A DNA stretch of 6,481 nucleotides from an uncultured Clostridia bacterium (GCA_947600345.1 CANQGC010000170.1:1-6481), one strand, 5' to 3'. Numbered from the stretch's first letter, positions 1-6,211 are shown. Made by a program: numbers and translations. Notes: generated by a model not told the origin, from the sequence alone.

Positions 1-1458
1 CATGAGCGGCGGCTGACCTTCCGGGACATGAAGCTGCTCTCCGCCCAGGCGGCGAACTACTTCAAGTCCCTGGGCATCAAGCAGGGCGACAAGGTCATGC
101 TGGTGCTGCGCCGCAACTGGCAGTTCTGGCCGATCATGGTGGGCCTGCACAAGCTGGGCGCCATCGCCATCCCCGCCACCGACCAGCTCTTGCCCCACGA
201 CTACGAGTACCGCTTCGAGCGCGCCGAGGTGAACGCCATCGTCTGCACCGCCTACGGCAAGGCGACGGAGCACATCGAAGATTCCGCCGGCAGCGAGAAG
301 CTGATCAAAATCATCGCCGGCGGCTCCCGGGAGGGCTGGCACGATTTCGACGCCGAGAGCCCGCTGTTCACCCGCAAGTTCAAGCGGAGCGCGGACACCC
401 CCTGCGGCGACGACACGATGCTGATGTTCTTCTCCTCCGGCACCACCGGCTACCCGAAGATCGCCATGCACAGCTACAAGTATCCGCTGGGCCACTACAT
501 CACCGCGAAGTACTGGCACCTGGTGGAGCGCGACGGCCTGCACCTGACCATCTCCGACACCGGCTGGGGCAAGGCGCTCTGGGGCAAGCTCTACGGCCAA
601 TGGATGGCCGAGGGCGCGGTGTTCGCCTACGACTTCGACCGCTTCGACGCCTCCGATATCCTGCCGCTGTTCGCCAAGTACCACATCACGACCTTCTGCG
701 CGCCGCCGACCATGTACCGCATGATGATCCGCCAGGATCTGAGCCAGTACGACTTCTCCAGCGTGGTGCACGCCACCACCGCCGGCGAGGCGCTGAACCC
801 CGAGGTATTCAACATCTTCGAGAAGCAGACGGGCCTGCGCATCATGGAGGGCTTCGGCCAGACCGAGACCACGCTGTCCGTCGCGAACATGATCGGCGGC
901 GGCCACAAGATCGGCTCCATGGGCAAGCCCACGCCGCTGTACGACATCGCGCTGCTGGATTCCGACGGCAACAGGGTCGGCACCGGCGAGAACGGCGAGA
1001 TCTGCATCAGGACCTCGGAGTACATCCCCTGCGGCCTGTTCAAGGGCTACTACCGCGACCCGGAGCGCACCGCCGAGGTCTGGCACGACGGCTGGTACCA
1101 CACCGGCGACGTGGCCTGGCAGGATGAGGACGGCTTCCTCTGGTACGTGGGCCGCGCGGACGACGTGATCAAGTCCTCCGGCTACCGCATCGGGCCGTTC
1201 GAGATCGAGAGCGTCATCATGGAGCTGCCCTACGTGCTGGAGTGCGGCGTCTCCGCCGCGCCGGACGAGGTGCGCGGCCAGGTGGTCAAGGCCAGCATCG
1301 TGCTCACGAAGGGCACCCAGCCCTCGGAGGAATTGAAGAAGGAAATCCAAACCTACGTCAAGGAGCACACCGCGCCTTACAAGTACCCGCGCATCGTGGT
1401 CTTCCGCGACGAGCTCCCCAAGACCATCAGCGGCAAGATCCAGCGCAACAAGCTGTAA
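1..1458 (+). CDS. AMP-forming acyl-CoA synthetase, 5' end outside window
   Basis: This enzyme of the ANL (AMP-binding) superfamily activates a carboxylic acid with ATP to an acyl-adenylate and then transfers it to CoA. The frame is open from base 1 with no stop before the ATG at 28, and the residues coded by 1-27 (HERRLTFRD) look like normal family sequence. The true start is therefore upstream, and about 485 residues are visible of a usual ~550. Visible motifs are the phosphate-binding SSGTTGYPK (433-459), EGFGQTETT of the adenylate pocket (847-873), YHTGD with the ribose-binding Asp (1096-1110), the hinge region GRADDVIKSSGYR (1150-1188), and PKTISGKIQR, whose Lys codon at 1435-1437 is the expected adenylation lysine. 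The sequence resembles the short/medium-chain acyl-CoA synthetase branch. The substrate cannot be read from sequence; the neighbouring VOR and ilvE genes make a branched-chain or aryl acid a reasonable guess. Hairpins separate it from the downstream cluster, so it is probably a different transcription unit. Confidence 0.93.
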   Translation, partial: HERRLTFRDMKLLSAQAANYFKSLGIKQGDKVMLVLRRNWQFWPIMVGLHKLGAIAIPATDQLLPHDYEYRFERAEVNAIVCTAYGKATEHIEDSAGSEKLIKIIAGGSREGWHDFDAESPLFTRKFKRSADTPCGDDTMLMFFSSGTTGYPKIAMHSYKYPLGHYITAKYWHLVERDGLHLTISDTGWGKALWGKLYGQWMAEGAVFAYDFDRFDASDILPLFAKYHITTFCAPPTMYRMMIRQDLSQYDFSSVVHATTAGEALNPEVFNIFEKQTGLRIMEGFGQTETTLSVANMIGGGHKIGSMGKPTPLYDIALLDSDGNRVGTGENGEICIRTSEYIPCGLFKGYYRDPERTAEVWHDGWYHTGDVAWQDEDGFLWYVGRADDVIKSSGYRIGPFEIESVIMELPYVLECGVSAAPDEVRGQVVKASIVLTKGTQPSEELKKEIQTYVKEHTAPYKYPRIVVFRDELPKTISGKIQRNKL

Positions 1459-1512
1459 CTTAAGGGGCTTTGCCCCTTAAGAATTCCCACCAAAGGGGCA
1501 CTGCCCCTTTGG
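1459..1512. repeat. Two tandem 10-bp hairpins sharing a GGGGC-N3-GCCCC core
   Basis: Directly after the synthetase stop codon is a perfect inverted repeat: CTTAAGGGGC (1459-1468), loop TTT, GCCCCTTAAG (1472-1481). Eight bases later there is a second: CCAAAGGGGC (1490-1499), loop ACT, GCCCCTTTGG (1503-1512). Both have 10-bp arms and 3-nt loops. Neither is followed by a T-run, so they are not classical intrinsic terminators, though they could stabilise the 3' end of the mRNA or act as a REP-like element. The same GGGGC-N3-GCCCC core recurs in the GC-rich repeats near the window end. Confidence 0.8.
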
Positions 1513-1522
1513 AAACCCGACA

Positions 1523-1595
1523 TGCTGCCGCGCTGGGAGCGACCGGACTTTGTGCCCCATAGATTAGAGGGCCCAAAGTCCTGCCTTGCGTTTCT
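1523..1595 (+). repeat. Structured intergenic repeat, copy A (CATA-N5-GA loop hairpin)
   Basis: This segment matches positions 6074-6144 (copy B), sharing TGCTGCCGCGC at the left, GAGCGAC then GGACTTTG, CAAAGTCCTGC, and TTGCGTTTCT at the right. Its core is a hairpin: left arm 1545-1557, 11-nt loop CATAGATTAGA (1558-1568), right arm 1569-1581. The stem is 13 positions long with one T/C mismatch (T1553 opposite C1573). Compared with copy B, the two stem positions next to the loop differ but stay paired (C-G here, G-C in B). It lies between the synthetase gene and the promoter candidate of the next cluster, which suits a terminator or 3'-UTR element. A mobile palindromic repeat is the main alternative. 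Confidence 0.7.
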
Positions 1596-1620
1596 ATTGG
1601 GATTGCGCTAGAAAACGCAA
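1586..1620. repeat. Inverted repeat with two competing pairings upstream of the VOR cluster
   Basis: TTGCGTTT (1586-1593) is complementary to AAACGCAA (1613-1620), and CT/AG adds pairs beyond a single bulged A. A second TTGCG at 1603-1607 can pair with the same CGCAA (1616-1620), so the two foldings exclude each other. The left part belongs to repeat copy A. The right part lies just upstream of the AT-rich promoter candidate, so it could also be an operator. Function is unknown. Confidence 0.4.
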
Positions 1621-1622
1621 CA

Positions 1623-1651
1623 TTGGGAAGTTAAAATATTGTATTGATAGA
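1623..1651 (+). promoter_or_regulatory. Possible promoter of the VOR-ilvE cluster
   Basis: This is the only clearly AT-rich stretch in the window and it lies 27-55 bp upstream of the first gene of the cluster. It holds a -10-like TAAAAT (1632-1637) and a weak -35-like TTGGGA (1623-1628), but no pair with good matches at both boxes and 16-18 bp spacing is seen. The exact boxes are uncertain; the location is supported by base composition, by the gap between units and by the absence of other gaps over 40 bp inside the cluster. Confidence 0.35.
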
Positions 1652-1677
1652 CAAACTTTCGGCGAGGAGGCAGCAGC

Positions 1678-2343
1678 ATGGAGGATTTCAAGCGCATCGT
1701 GCTGCTCTCCGGGCACTACGGAAGCGGCAAGACGAACATCGCCGTCAACCTGGCAATGAAACTTCGCGAGGAGCACGAGCGCGTGGCCATCGCGGATGTG
1801 GACATCGTGAACCCCTACTTCCGCACCAGCGACTCGCGCGGCGAGCTGGAGCACGCGGGCGTGCGGGTGATTTGCTCCGCCTACGCCGGCTCCAACGTGG
1901 ATGTTCCGGCGCTGCCCCAGGACGTGTACGCCATCACCGACGACCGCTCGCTTCGCGCCGTGATCGACGTGGGCGGCGACGACCGGGGCGCGCTGGCGCT
2001 GGGGCGCTGGCGGGACGCCATTGTCGACGAGGATGACTACGAGATGCTGCTCGTCGTCAACCGCTTCCGGCCTCTGACCCGCGACGTGCCTTCGACGCTG
2101 GAGGTCATGCGCGAGATCGAATTCGCCGCGAACATGCGCTTCACCGCCATCGTCAACAACTCGAACCTGGGCGTCGAAACCACGCCGGAGGACGTGCTTC
2201 ATTCCATGGATTACGCCCGCGCGCTGTGCGAAGCCACCGGCCTTCCGCTGCGCTTCACCTCGGCGGAGGAGCGGCTGATCCCGGCGCTCGAGGGCAGGAT
2301 CGAAAACCTGTTCCCGCTGAAGCTTCAGCCGAAGATTCAGTGA
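1678..2343 (+). CDS. P-loop ATPase of the MinD/ParA-like (SIMIBI) class, VOR-cluster-associated
   Basis: This 221-residue soluble protein has no signal peptide or membrane segment. It carries a Walker A loop GHYGSGKT (residues 12-19), a DVDIVNPYFRT segment (40-50) in the place of the switch/Asp motif of MinD-like ATPases, and a DVGGDD segment (97-102) fitting Walker B. The signature lysine of the deviant Walker A (KGG) is not present; the loop reads GHYGSGK. No CxxC metal-cluster motif is visible, unlike Mrp/Nbp35 cluster carriers. The start is fixed by AGGAGG at 1665-1670, 7 nt before ATG, and by an in-frame TAG at 1648. It is the first gene of the cluster, 39 bp ahead of the ferredoxin-type subunit. 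From general knowledge, similar ATPase genes accompany VOR/KOR genes in clostridia. A role in assembly or activation of the oxidoreductase is inference; the true function is unknown. Confidence 0.9.
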   Translation: MEDFKRIVLLSGHYGSGKTNIAVNLAMKLREEHERVAIADVDIVNPYFRTSDSRGELEHAGVRVICSAYAGSNVDVPALPQDVYAITDDRSLRAVIDVGGDDRGALALGRWRDAIVDEDDYEMLLVVNRFRPLTRDVPSTLEVMREIEFAANMRFTAIVNNSNLGVETTPEDVLHSMDYARALCEATGLPLRFTSAEERLIPALEGRIENLFPLKLQPKIQ

Positions 2344-2382
2344 TTATCCAACCAAACCGACCGACAGAAATGAGGAGAGCTT

Positions 2383-2589
2383 ATGGCAAAGCTGACTTTC
2401 CGAACGGATCGCTGCAAGGGCTGCGGCCTGTGCGTTGCGGCCTGCCCGAAGGGGCTGATCGCCATCGCCAAGGACAAGATCAACCAGAAGGGCCACCATC
2501 CGGCGGAGCTCACCGATCCGGATGCCTGCGTGGGCTGCGCGTCCTGCGCCACGATGTGCCCCGACTGCATCATCGAAGTGGAAAGGTGA
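2383..2589 (+). CDS. vorD: 2-oxoacid:ferredoxin oxidoreductase delta subunit (2x[4Fe-4S] ferredoxin type)
   Basis: This 68-residue bacterial-type ferredoxin domain has two CxxCxxCxxxCP motifs: C11, C14, C17, C21 and C49, C52, C55, C59. Each motif supplies three ligands to one [4Fe-4S] cluster and one to the other. An additional Cys is at 62. In four-subunit 2-oxoacid oxidoreductases this subunit passes electrons from the cluster of the beta subunit to external ferredoxin. AGGAG at 2373-2377 lies 5 nt before the ATG. The alpha-subunit gene starts 10 bp after the stop, which argues for a dedicated subunit and not a free ferredoxin. It could equally be called korD; the symbol depends on the unproven substrate. 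Confidence 0.92.
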   Translation: MAKLTFRTDRCKGCGLCVAACPKGLIAIAKDKINQKGHHPAELTDPDACVGCASCATMCPDCIIEVER

Positions 2590-2599
2590 GTGAGAGAAA

Positions 2600-3667
2600 T
2601 TGGCTGAAAAGGTACTGATGAAGGGCAACGAGGCCATCGCGGAGGCCGCGATCCAGGCTGGTTGCCGCCACTACTTCGGTTATCCCATCACCCCCCAGAC
2701 GGAGGTAGCCGCCTACATGGCCAAGCGCATGCCCAAGATCGGCGGGTGCTTTTTGCAGGCGGAGAGCGAAATCGCCGCGATCAACATGGTCTACGGCGTG
2801 GCCTCCGCGGGCAAGCGCGTGATGACCTCCTCGTCCAGCCCGGGAATCTCCCTGAAGGGCGAGGGCATCAGCTACATGGCCGGCGCAAACCTGCCGGCGC
2901 TGGTGGTGAACGTGCAGCGCGGTGGCCCCGGCCTGGGCGGCATCCAGCCCAGCCAGTCGGACTACAACCAGGCCACGCGCGGCGGCGCCCACGGCGACTT
3001 CCACCTGCTGGTGCTGGCTCCGGCCAGCGTGCAGGAGATGGCGGATCTTACGATGCTGGGCTTCGACCTGGCGGACAAGTACCGCATGACCGCGATGATC
3101 CTGGCCGACGGCACCATGGGCCAGATGATGGAGCCGGTGGAGATTCACCCGCGCGAGATTCCGGAGTGCGACAAGTCCTGGGCGCTCACCGGCACGAAGA
3201 TGCAGCGCGAGCGCAACATCATCAATTCGCTGAGCATGGATCCCTACGACCTGGAGCGGATGAACCTGGAGCGCTACGAGCGCTACGCGGCGGTCGAGCG
3301 GGACGAGGTGCGCTACGAGTCCTACAGGATGGACGACGCGGAGATCTGCGTCGTGGCCTTCGGCATCGCCGCCCGCGTGGCGAAGAACGCCATCAACGAG
3401 GCGCGCAAGCAGGGCGTGAAGGTCGGCCTGATTCGCCCGATCACGCTGTGGCCCTTCCCCAAGGCTCCGCTGAAGGCGGCGGCCGAGACGTGCAAGAGCT
3501 TCATCACCGTGGAGCTCAACATGGGCCAGATGGTGGACGACGTTCGGCTCGCCACCGAGTGCAAGCGCCCGATCATCACCTGCAACCGCACGGGCGGCGT
3601 GATTCCGTCCGCGGCGGAGGTCTACAACGCAATTATGAACGCGCAGAAGGGAGGCCAGGCGGAATGA
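2600..3667 (+). CDS. vorB: 2-oxoacid:ferredoxin oxidoreductase alpha subunit (VorB type), TTG start
   Basis: This 355-residue subunit carries the pyrimidine-binding domain and the transketolase C-terminal-like domain of the cytoplasmic TPP enzyme that converts a 2-oxoacid and CoA to acyl-CoA and CO2 while reducing ferredoxin. Typical segments are FGYPITPQTE (26-35), LQAESEIAAI (52-61), TSSSSPG (76-82) and NVQRGGPG (104-111). Length fits the short alpha subunit of four-subunit VOR/KOR enzymes. The start is a TTG at 2600: it is the only in-frame start after the TGA at 2591, AGGTGA lies 10 nt upstream, and it gives the family-like N-terminus MAEKVLMKGNEAIAEAA. An ATG at 2618 with AAAAGG upstream is the alternative and would lose six residues. 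The TGA stop overlaps the beta start (ATGA). The branched-chain substrate is inferred from similarity to VorB and from ilvE nearby; 2-oxoglutarate (KorA) or an aryl pyruvate cannot be excluded. Confidence 0.93.
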   Translation: MAEKVLMKGNEAIAEAAIQAGCRHYFGYPITPQTEVAAYMAKRMPKIGGCFLQAESEIAAINMVYGVASAGKRVMTSSSSPGISLKGEGISYMAGANLPALVVNVQRGGPGLGGIQPSQSDYNQATRGGAHGDFHLLVLAPASVQEMADLTMLGFDLADKYRMTAMILADGTMGQMMEPVEIHPREIPECDKSWALTGTKMQRERNIINSLSMDPYDLERMNLERYERYAAVERDEVRYESYRMDDAEICVVAFGIAARVAKNAINEARKQGVKVGLIRPITLWPFPKAPLKAAAETCKSFITVELNMGQMVDDVRLATECKRPIITCNRTGGVIPSAAEVYNAIMNAQKGGQAE

Positions 3668-4422
3668 GCGTCGTATTCCAGAAGCCCCACGCCCTGACCG
3701 ACGCGGTGCTGCACTACTGCCCGGGCTGCACCCACGGTATCGTGCACCGGCTCGTGGCCGAGGCCATCGACGAGCTGGGCATCGAGGGCAAGACCATCGG
3801 CGTGGCCCCCGTGGGCTGCGCGGTGTTCGCCTACGACTATTTCAACTGCGACGTGGCGGAGGCGGCCCACGGCCGCGCGCCCGCCGTCGCCACCGGCCTG
3901 AAGCGCGCCGAGCCCTCAAACATCGTATTCACCTACCAGGGCGACGGCGACCTGGCGTCCATCGGCACCGCCGAGACCGTGCATGCCGCCGCGCGCAACG
4001 AGAACATCACGGTGATCTTCATCAACAACGCCATCTACGGCATGACCGGCGGCCAGATGGCCCCGACCTCGCTGCCGGGCCAGGTCACCCAGACCTCCCC
4101 CTATGGCCGCGACGTGAACCACTGCGGCTACCCGGTGCGCATCTGCGAGATGCTGGCCACGCTGGACGGGCCGGAGTACCTCGAGCGCGTGGCGGTGAAC
4201 AACGTCAAGAATGTGCGCGCGGCGAAGAAGGCCATCAAGAAGGCGTTCCAGAACCAGATCGACGGCAAGGGCTTCTCGCTGGTGGAGGTGCTCTCCTCCT
4301 GCCCGACGAACTGGGGCATGACGCCGGTGAAGGCGCTGGAGTGGATCGACGAGAAGATGATCCCCTACTATCCGCTGGGCGTATACAAGGATCGCAGCGC
4401 CGGAAAGGGGGAAGCAAAGTGA
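3664..4422 (+). CDS. vorA: 2-oxoacid:ferredoxin oxidoreductase beta subunit, TPP-binding
   Basis: This 252-residue catalytic partner of the alpha subunit binds the diphosphate end of TPP and the [4Fe-4S] cluster next to it. The TPP motif starts with GDGD at 93-96 and ends with NN at 121-122. Cysteines C19 and C22 (in YCPGCTHG), C52 (PVGC) and C213 (SSCPTNW) match the spacing of the four cluster ligands known in family beta subunits. The frame stays open far upstream, but that part is an alanine/arginine/glycine-rich shadow of the alpha gene. The ATG at 3664 is chosen because AAGGGAGG (3647-3654) lies 9 nt upstream, the N-terminus then fits the family, and ATGA overlaps the alpha stop, which suggests translational coupling. 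It could also be named korB. Confidence 0.94.
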   Translation: MSVVFQKPHALTDAVLHYCPGCTHGIVHRLVAEAIDELGIEGKTIGVAPVGCAVFAYDYFNCDVAEAAHGRAPAVATGLKRAEPSNIVFTYQGDGDLASIGTAETVHAAARNENITVIFINNAIYGMTGGQMAPTSLPGQVTQTSPYGRDVNHCGYPVRICEMLATLDGPEYLERVAVNNVKNVRAAKKAIKKAFQNQIDGKGFSLVEVLSSCPTNWGMTPVKALEWIDEKMIPYYPLGVYKDRSAGKGEAK

Positions 4423-4955
4423 CGCACTCCTATCTGATCGCGGGCTTCGGCGGGCAGGGATTGCTGTTTGCCGGCAAGTTCCTGGTGTACAAGGGCATGC
4501 TGGAGGGCAAGGAGGTCTCCTGGCTCCCGTCCTACGGCCCGGCGATGCGCGGCGGCACGGCGAACTGCTCGGTGATCGTCAGCGACGAGCCGGTGGGCTC
4601 CCCCATCGTCGACCATCCGGACGTGCTGATGGTGATGAACCTGCCCTCGCTGGACAAGTACGAGGACGCGGTGGTGCCCGGCGGCACGATCTTCGTGGAT
4701 TCCACGCTGATCGAGCGCAAGGTCAAGCGCACCGACGTGAACGTATACTACGTGCCCGCCACGAAGCTGGCTGCCGAGAGCGGCATGACCACGCTGGCGA
4801 ACATGATCCTGACCGGCAAGATCATGCAGGCGCTGGGCGAGTACGACCAGGCGCACGTGGACGACGCGCTGCACCACGTGGTCTCCGCCAAGCATCCCGA
4901 GATGTTTGATTTCAACCAGAAGGCCCTGGCACTGGGCCGCGACTATCAAGAATAA
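4419..4955 (+). CDS. vorC: 2-oxoacid:ferredoxin oxidoreductase gamma subunit, GTG start
   Basis: This 178-residue protein belongs to the pyruvate/ketoisovalerate oxidoreductase catalytic (gamma) domain family, which binds CoA in these complexes. It opens with the glycine-rich GFGGQG (residues 9-14) and has SYGPAMRGGTANC (38-50), both typical of the family. The frame is open upstream to an ATG at 4341, but a start there would give a 26-residue extension overlapping beta out of frame. The GTG at 4419 is preferred: GGGGGA (4407-4412) lies 6 nt upstream, the length is then normal (~180 residues), and GTGA overlaps the beta stop by 4 nt, as at the alpha/beta junction. A 30-bp gap separates it from ilvE. 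Synonym korC. Confidence 0.93.
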   Translation: MTHSYLIAGFGGQGLLFAGKFLVYKGMLEGKEVSWLPSYGPAMRGGTANCSVIVSDEPVGSPIVDHPDVLMVMNLPSLDKYEDAVVPGGTIFVDSTLIERKVKRTDVNVYYVPATKLAAESGMTTLANMILTGKIMQALGEYDQAHVDDALHHVVSAKHPEMFDFNQKALALGRDYQE

Positions 4956-4985
4956 GCGAACAATCACCAAGGGAGGAAGAGAAAA

Positions 4986-6056
4986 ATGCTGAACATCCGC
5001 ATCGAAAAGACGACCGCACCCAAGGCGAAGCCGACCGACGAGAGCCAGTTGGGCTTCGGCCAGATCTTCAGCGACCACATGGCGCTGATCGACTGGAGCA
5101 AGGACGAGGGCTGGCACGACGCCCGCATCGTTCCCTTCGCGAACTTCTCCATGCACCCGGCCTGCACCTGCCTGCACTACGGCTCCGAGATCTTCGAGGG
5201 CCTGAAGGCCTACCGCACCGCCGAGGGCAAGATTCAGCTGTTCCGCCCCCAGGAGAACGCCCGCCGCATGCTGAACTCCTCCGAGCGCCTGTGCCTGCCG
5301 CAGCTCTCTGAGGAAGACTTCATGCAGATTCTGATGGAGCTGGTGAAGCTCGACGCCGACTGGGTGCCGCACAGCGAGGGCACCTCCCTCTACATCCGCC
5401 CCTTCCTGCTGGGCACGGACGAGACGCTGGGCGTGCACGCGGTGCATCACGCGCTGTTCGCCATCATCTGCGGCCCGGTGGGCAGCTACTACAAGGAGGG
5501 CATCAACCCGGTCGGCATCATGATCGAGGACGCAGACGTGCGCGCGGTGCGCGGCGGCACGGGCTACGCCAAGTGCGGCGGCAACTACGCGGCCTCCAAC
5601 CGCGCGGGCGAGAAGGCCGAGCAGAAGGGCTACAGCCAGGTGCTGTGGCTGGACGGCGTGGAGCGCAAGTACATCGAGGAAGTCGGCGCGATGAACGTCA
5701 TGTTCAAGATCAACGGCGAGGTCATCACCCCCGCCCTGACCGGCTCCATCCTGCCCGGCGTCACCCGCAAGAGCTGCATCGAGCTGCTCAAGAGCAAGGG
5801 CATGCCCGTCTCCGAGCGCCTGCTGAGCCTGGAAGAGCTCGAGAAGGCCATGGACGACGGCACCCTCGAGGAAGCCTGGGGCTGCGGCACCGCGGCGGTG
5901 GTCTCCCCCATCGGCAAGCTGGCCTACAAGGACAAGGTCTTCATCGTCAACCACGGCGAAATCGGCCCGGTGACCCAGATGCTCTACGACACCCTCACCG
6001 GCATCCAGTGGGGCAAGCTCGAAGACAACTTCAACTGGATCGTCCCCGTCTGTTGA
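4986..6056 (+). CDS. ilvE: Branched-chain amino acid aminotransferase (class IV, BCAT type II)
   Basis: This cytoplasmic PLP enzyme of 356 residues exchanges amino groups between leucine, isoleucine or valine and 2-oxoglutarate. The PLP lysine is K196 in GGTGYAKCGGNYAAS (codon 5571-5573). Other family segments are LHYGSEIFEGLKAYR (63-77), LYIRPFLLGT (135-144), YIEEVGAMNVMF in place of the common EEVGTMN form, and WGCGTAAVVSPIG near the C-terminus. Length and motifs match the long BCAT II group. GGGAGG at 4971-4976, 9 nt before the ATG, supports the start. It is 30 bp behind the gamma subunit with no terminator between, so it is probably cotranscribed with the VOR genes, supplying or consuming their branched 2-oxoacids. 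The Cys directly after the PLP lysine is also worth noting. Confidence 0.96.
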   Translation: MLNIRIEKTTAPKAKPTDESQLGFGQIFSDHMALIDWSKDEGWHDARIVPFANFSMHPACTCLHYGSEIFEGLKAYRTAEGKIQLFRPQENARRMLNSSERLCLPQLSEEDFMQILMELVKLDADWVPHSEGTSLYIRPFLLGTDETLGVHAVHHALFAIICGPVGSYYKEGINPVGIMIEDADVRAVRGGTGYAKCGGNYAASNRAGEKAEQKGYSQVLWLDGVERKYIEEVGAMNVMFKINGEVITPALTGSILPGVTRKSCIELLKSKGMPVSERLLSLEELEKAMDDGTLEEAWGCGTAAVVSPIGKLAYKDKVFIVNHGEIGPVTQMLYDTLTGIQWGKLEDNFNWIVPVC

Positions 6057-6066
6057 CAGTGTCAAC
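6052..6066. repeat. 15-bp odd palindrome spanning the ilvE stop codon
   Basis: GTTGACA (6052-6058), a central G, and TGTCAAC (6060-6066) form a perfect palindrome containing the TGA stop. It resembles a dimeric repressor site, but a 7-bp inverted repeat can arise by chance in a search of this length and no gene lies downstream for it to control. Confidence 0.3.
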
Positions 6067-6073
6067 GGACACC

Positions 6074-6144
6074 TGCTGCCGCGCATGAGCGACGGACTTT
6101 GGGCGGCATAAGGCCGACCGCCCAAAGTCCTGCGTTGCGTTTCT
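6074..6144 (+). repeat. Structured intergenic repeat, copy B (CATA-N5-GA loop hairpin)
   Basis: This is the second copy of the element at 1523-1595, in the same orientation, 18 bp after the ilvE stop. The hairpin has perfect 13-bp arms: GGACTTTGGGCGG (6094-6106), 11-nt loop CATAAGGCCGA (6107-6117) and CCGCCCAAAGTCC (6118-6130). An outer stem is possible between GCGAC (6089-6093) and GTTGC (6134-6138), with one G-U pair and a 3-nt bulge. Stem positions 12-13 are G-C here and C-G in copy A, so pairing is kept while sequence changes. The tail GCGTTTCT is only weakly T-rich, so terminator activity is uncertain. Confidence 0.72.
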
Positions 6145-6158
6145 AAAGATACCATACT

Positions 6159-6211
6159 ACGAAGCACGAAATCTGGCGCCATAGATCCGAGCGCCAGATT
6201 TCTTCGTTTGT
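6159..6211 (+). terminator. Terminator-like hairpin C after ilvE
   Basis: AAATCTGGCGC (6169-6179) and GCGCCAGATTT (6191-6201) form a perfect 11-bp stem around the 11-nt loop CATAGATCCGA (6180-6190). An outer stem ACGAAG (6159-6164) with CTTCGT (6202-6207) extends it past a 4-nt bulge on the left. The 3' side is T-rich (ATTTCTTCGTTTGT, 6198-6211), and A residues precede the stem, so it is the best intrinsic terminator candidate for the VOR-ilvE unit and may work on both strands. The T-tract is interrupted, so strength is uncertain. Its loop matches copies A and B in length and pattern although its stem sequence is different. Confidence 0.6.

Noticed and set aside
600..1127. 175-codon + strand open frame inside the acyl-CoA synthetase gene
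   Set aside because: It is an arginine-rich out-of-frame shadow without a ribosome binding site, and the enclosing gene shows clear family motifs.
1459..1677. T-box or other known amino-acid riboswitch ahead of the VOR cluster
   Set aside because: No T-box sequence, leader peptide or familiar riboswitch core is seen, and only ~25-40 nt remain between the promoter candidate and the first ATG.
2662..3663. Upstream open extension of the beta-subunit frame across the alpha gene
   Set aside because: The extension is arginine/glycine/alanine-rich shadow sequence; the well-placed ribosome binding site and family N-terminus fix the start at 3664.
6053..6081. TTGACA as a consensus -35 box at the end of ilvE
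   Set aside because: The segment 16-18 bp downstream is GC-rich and has nothing like a -10 box, and no gene follows.
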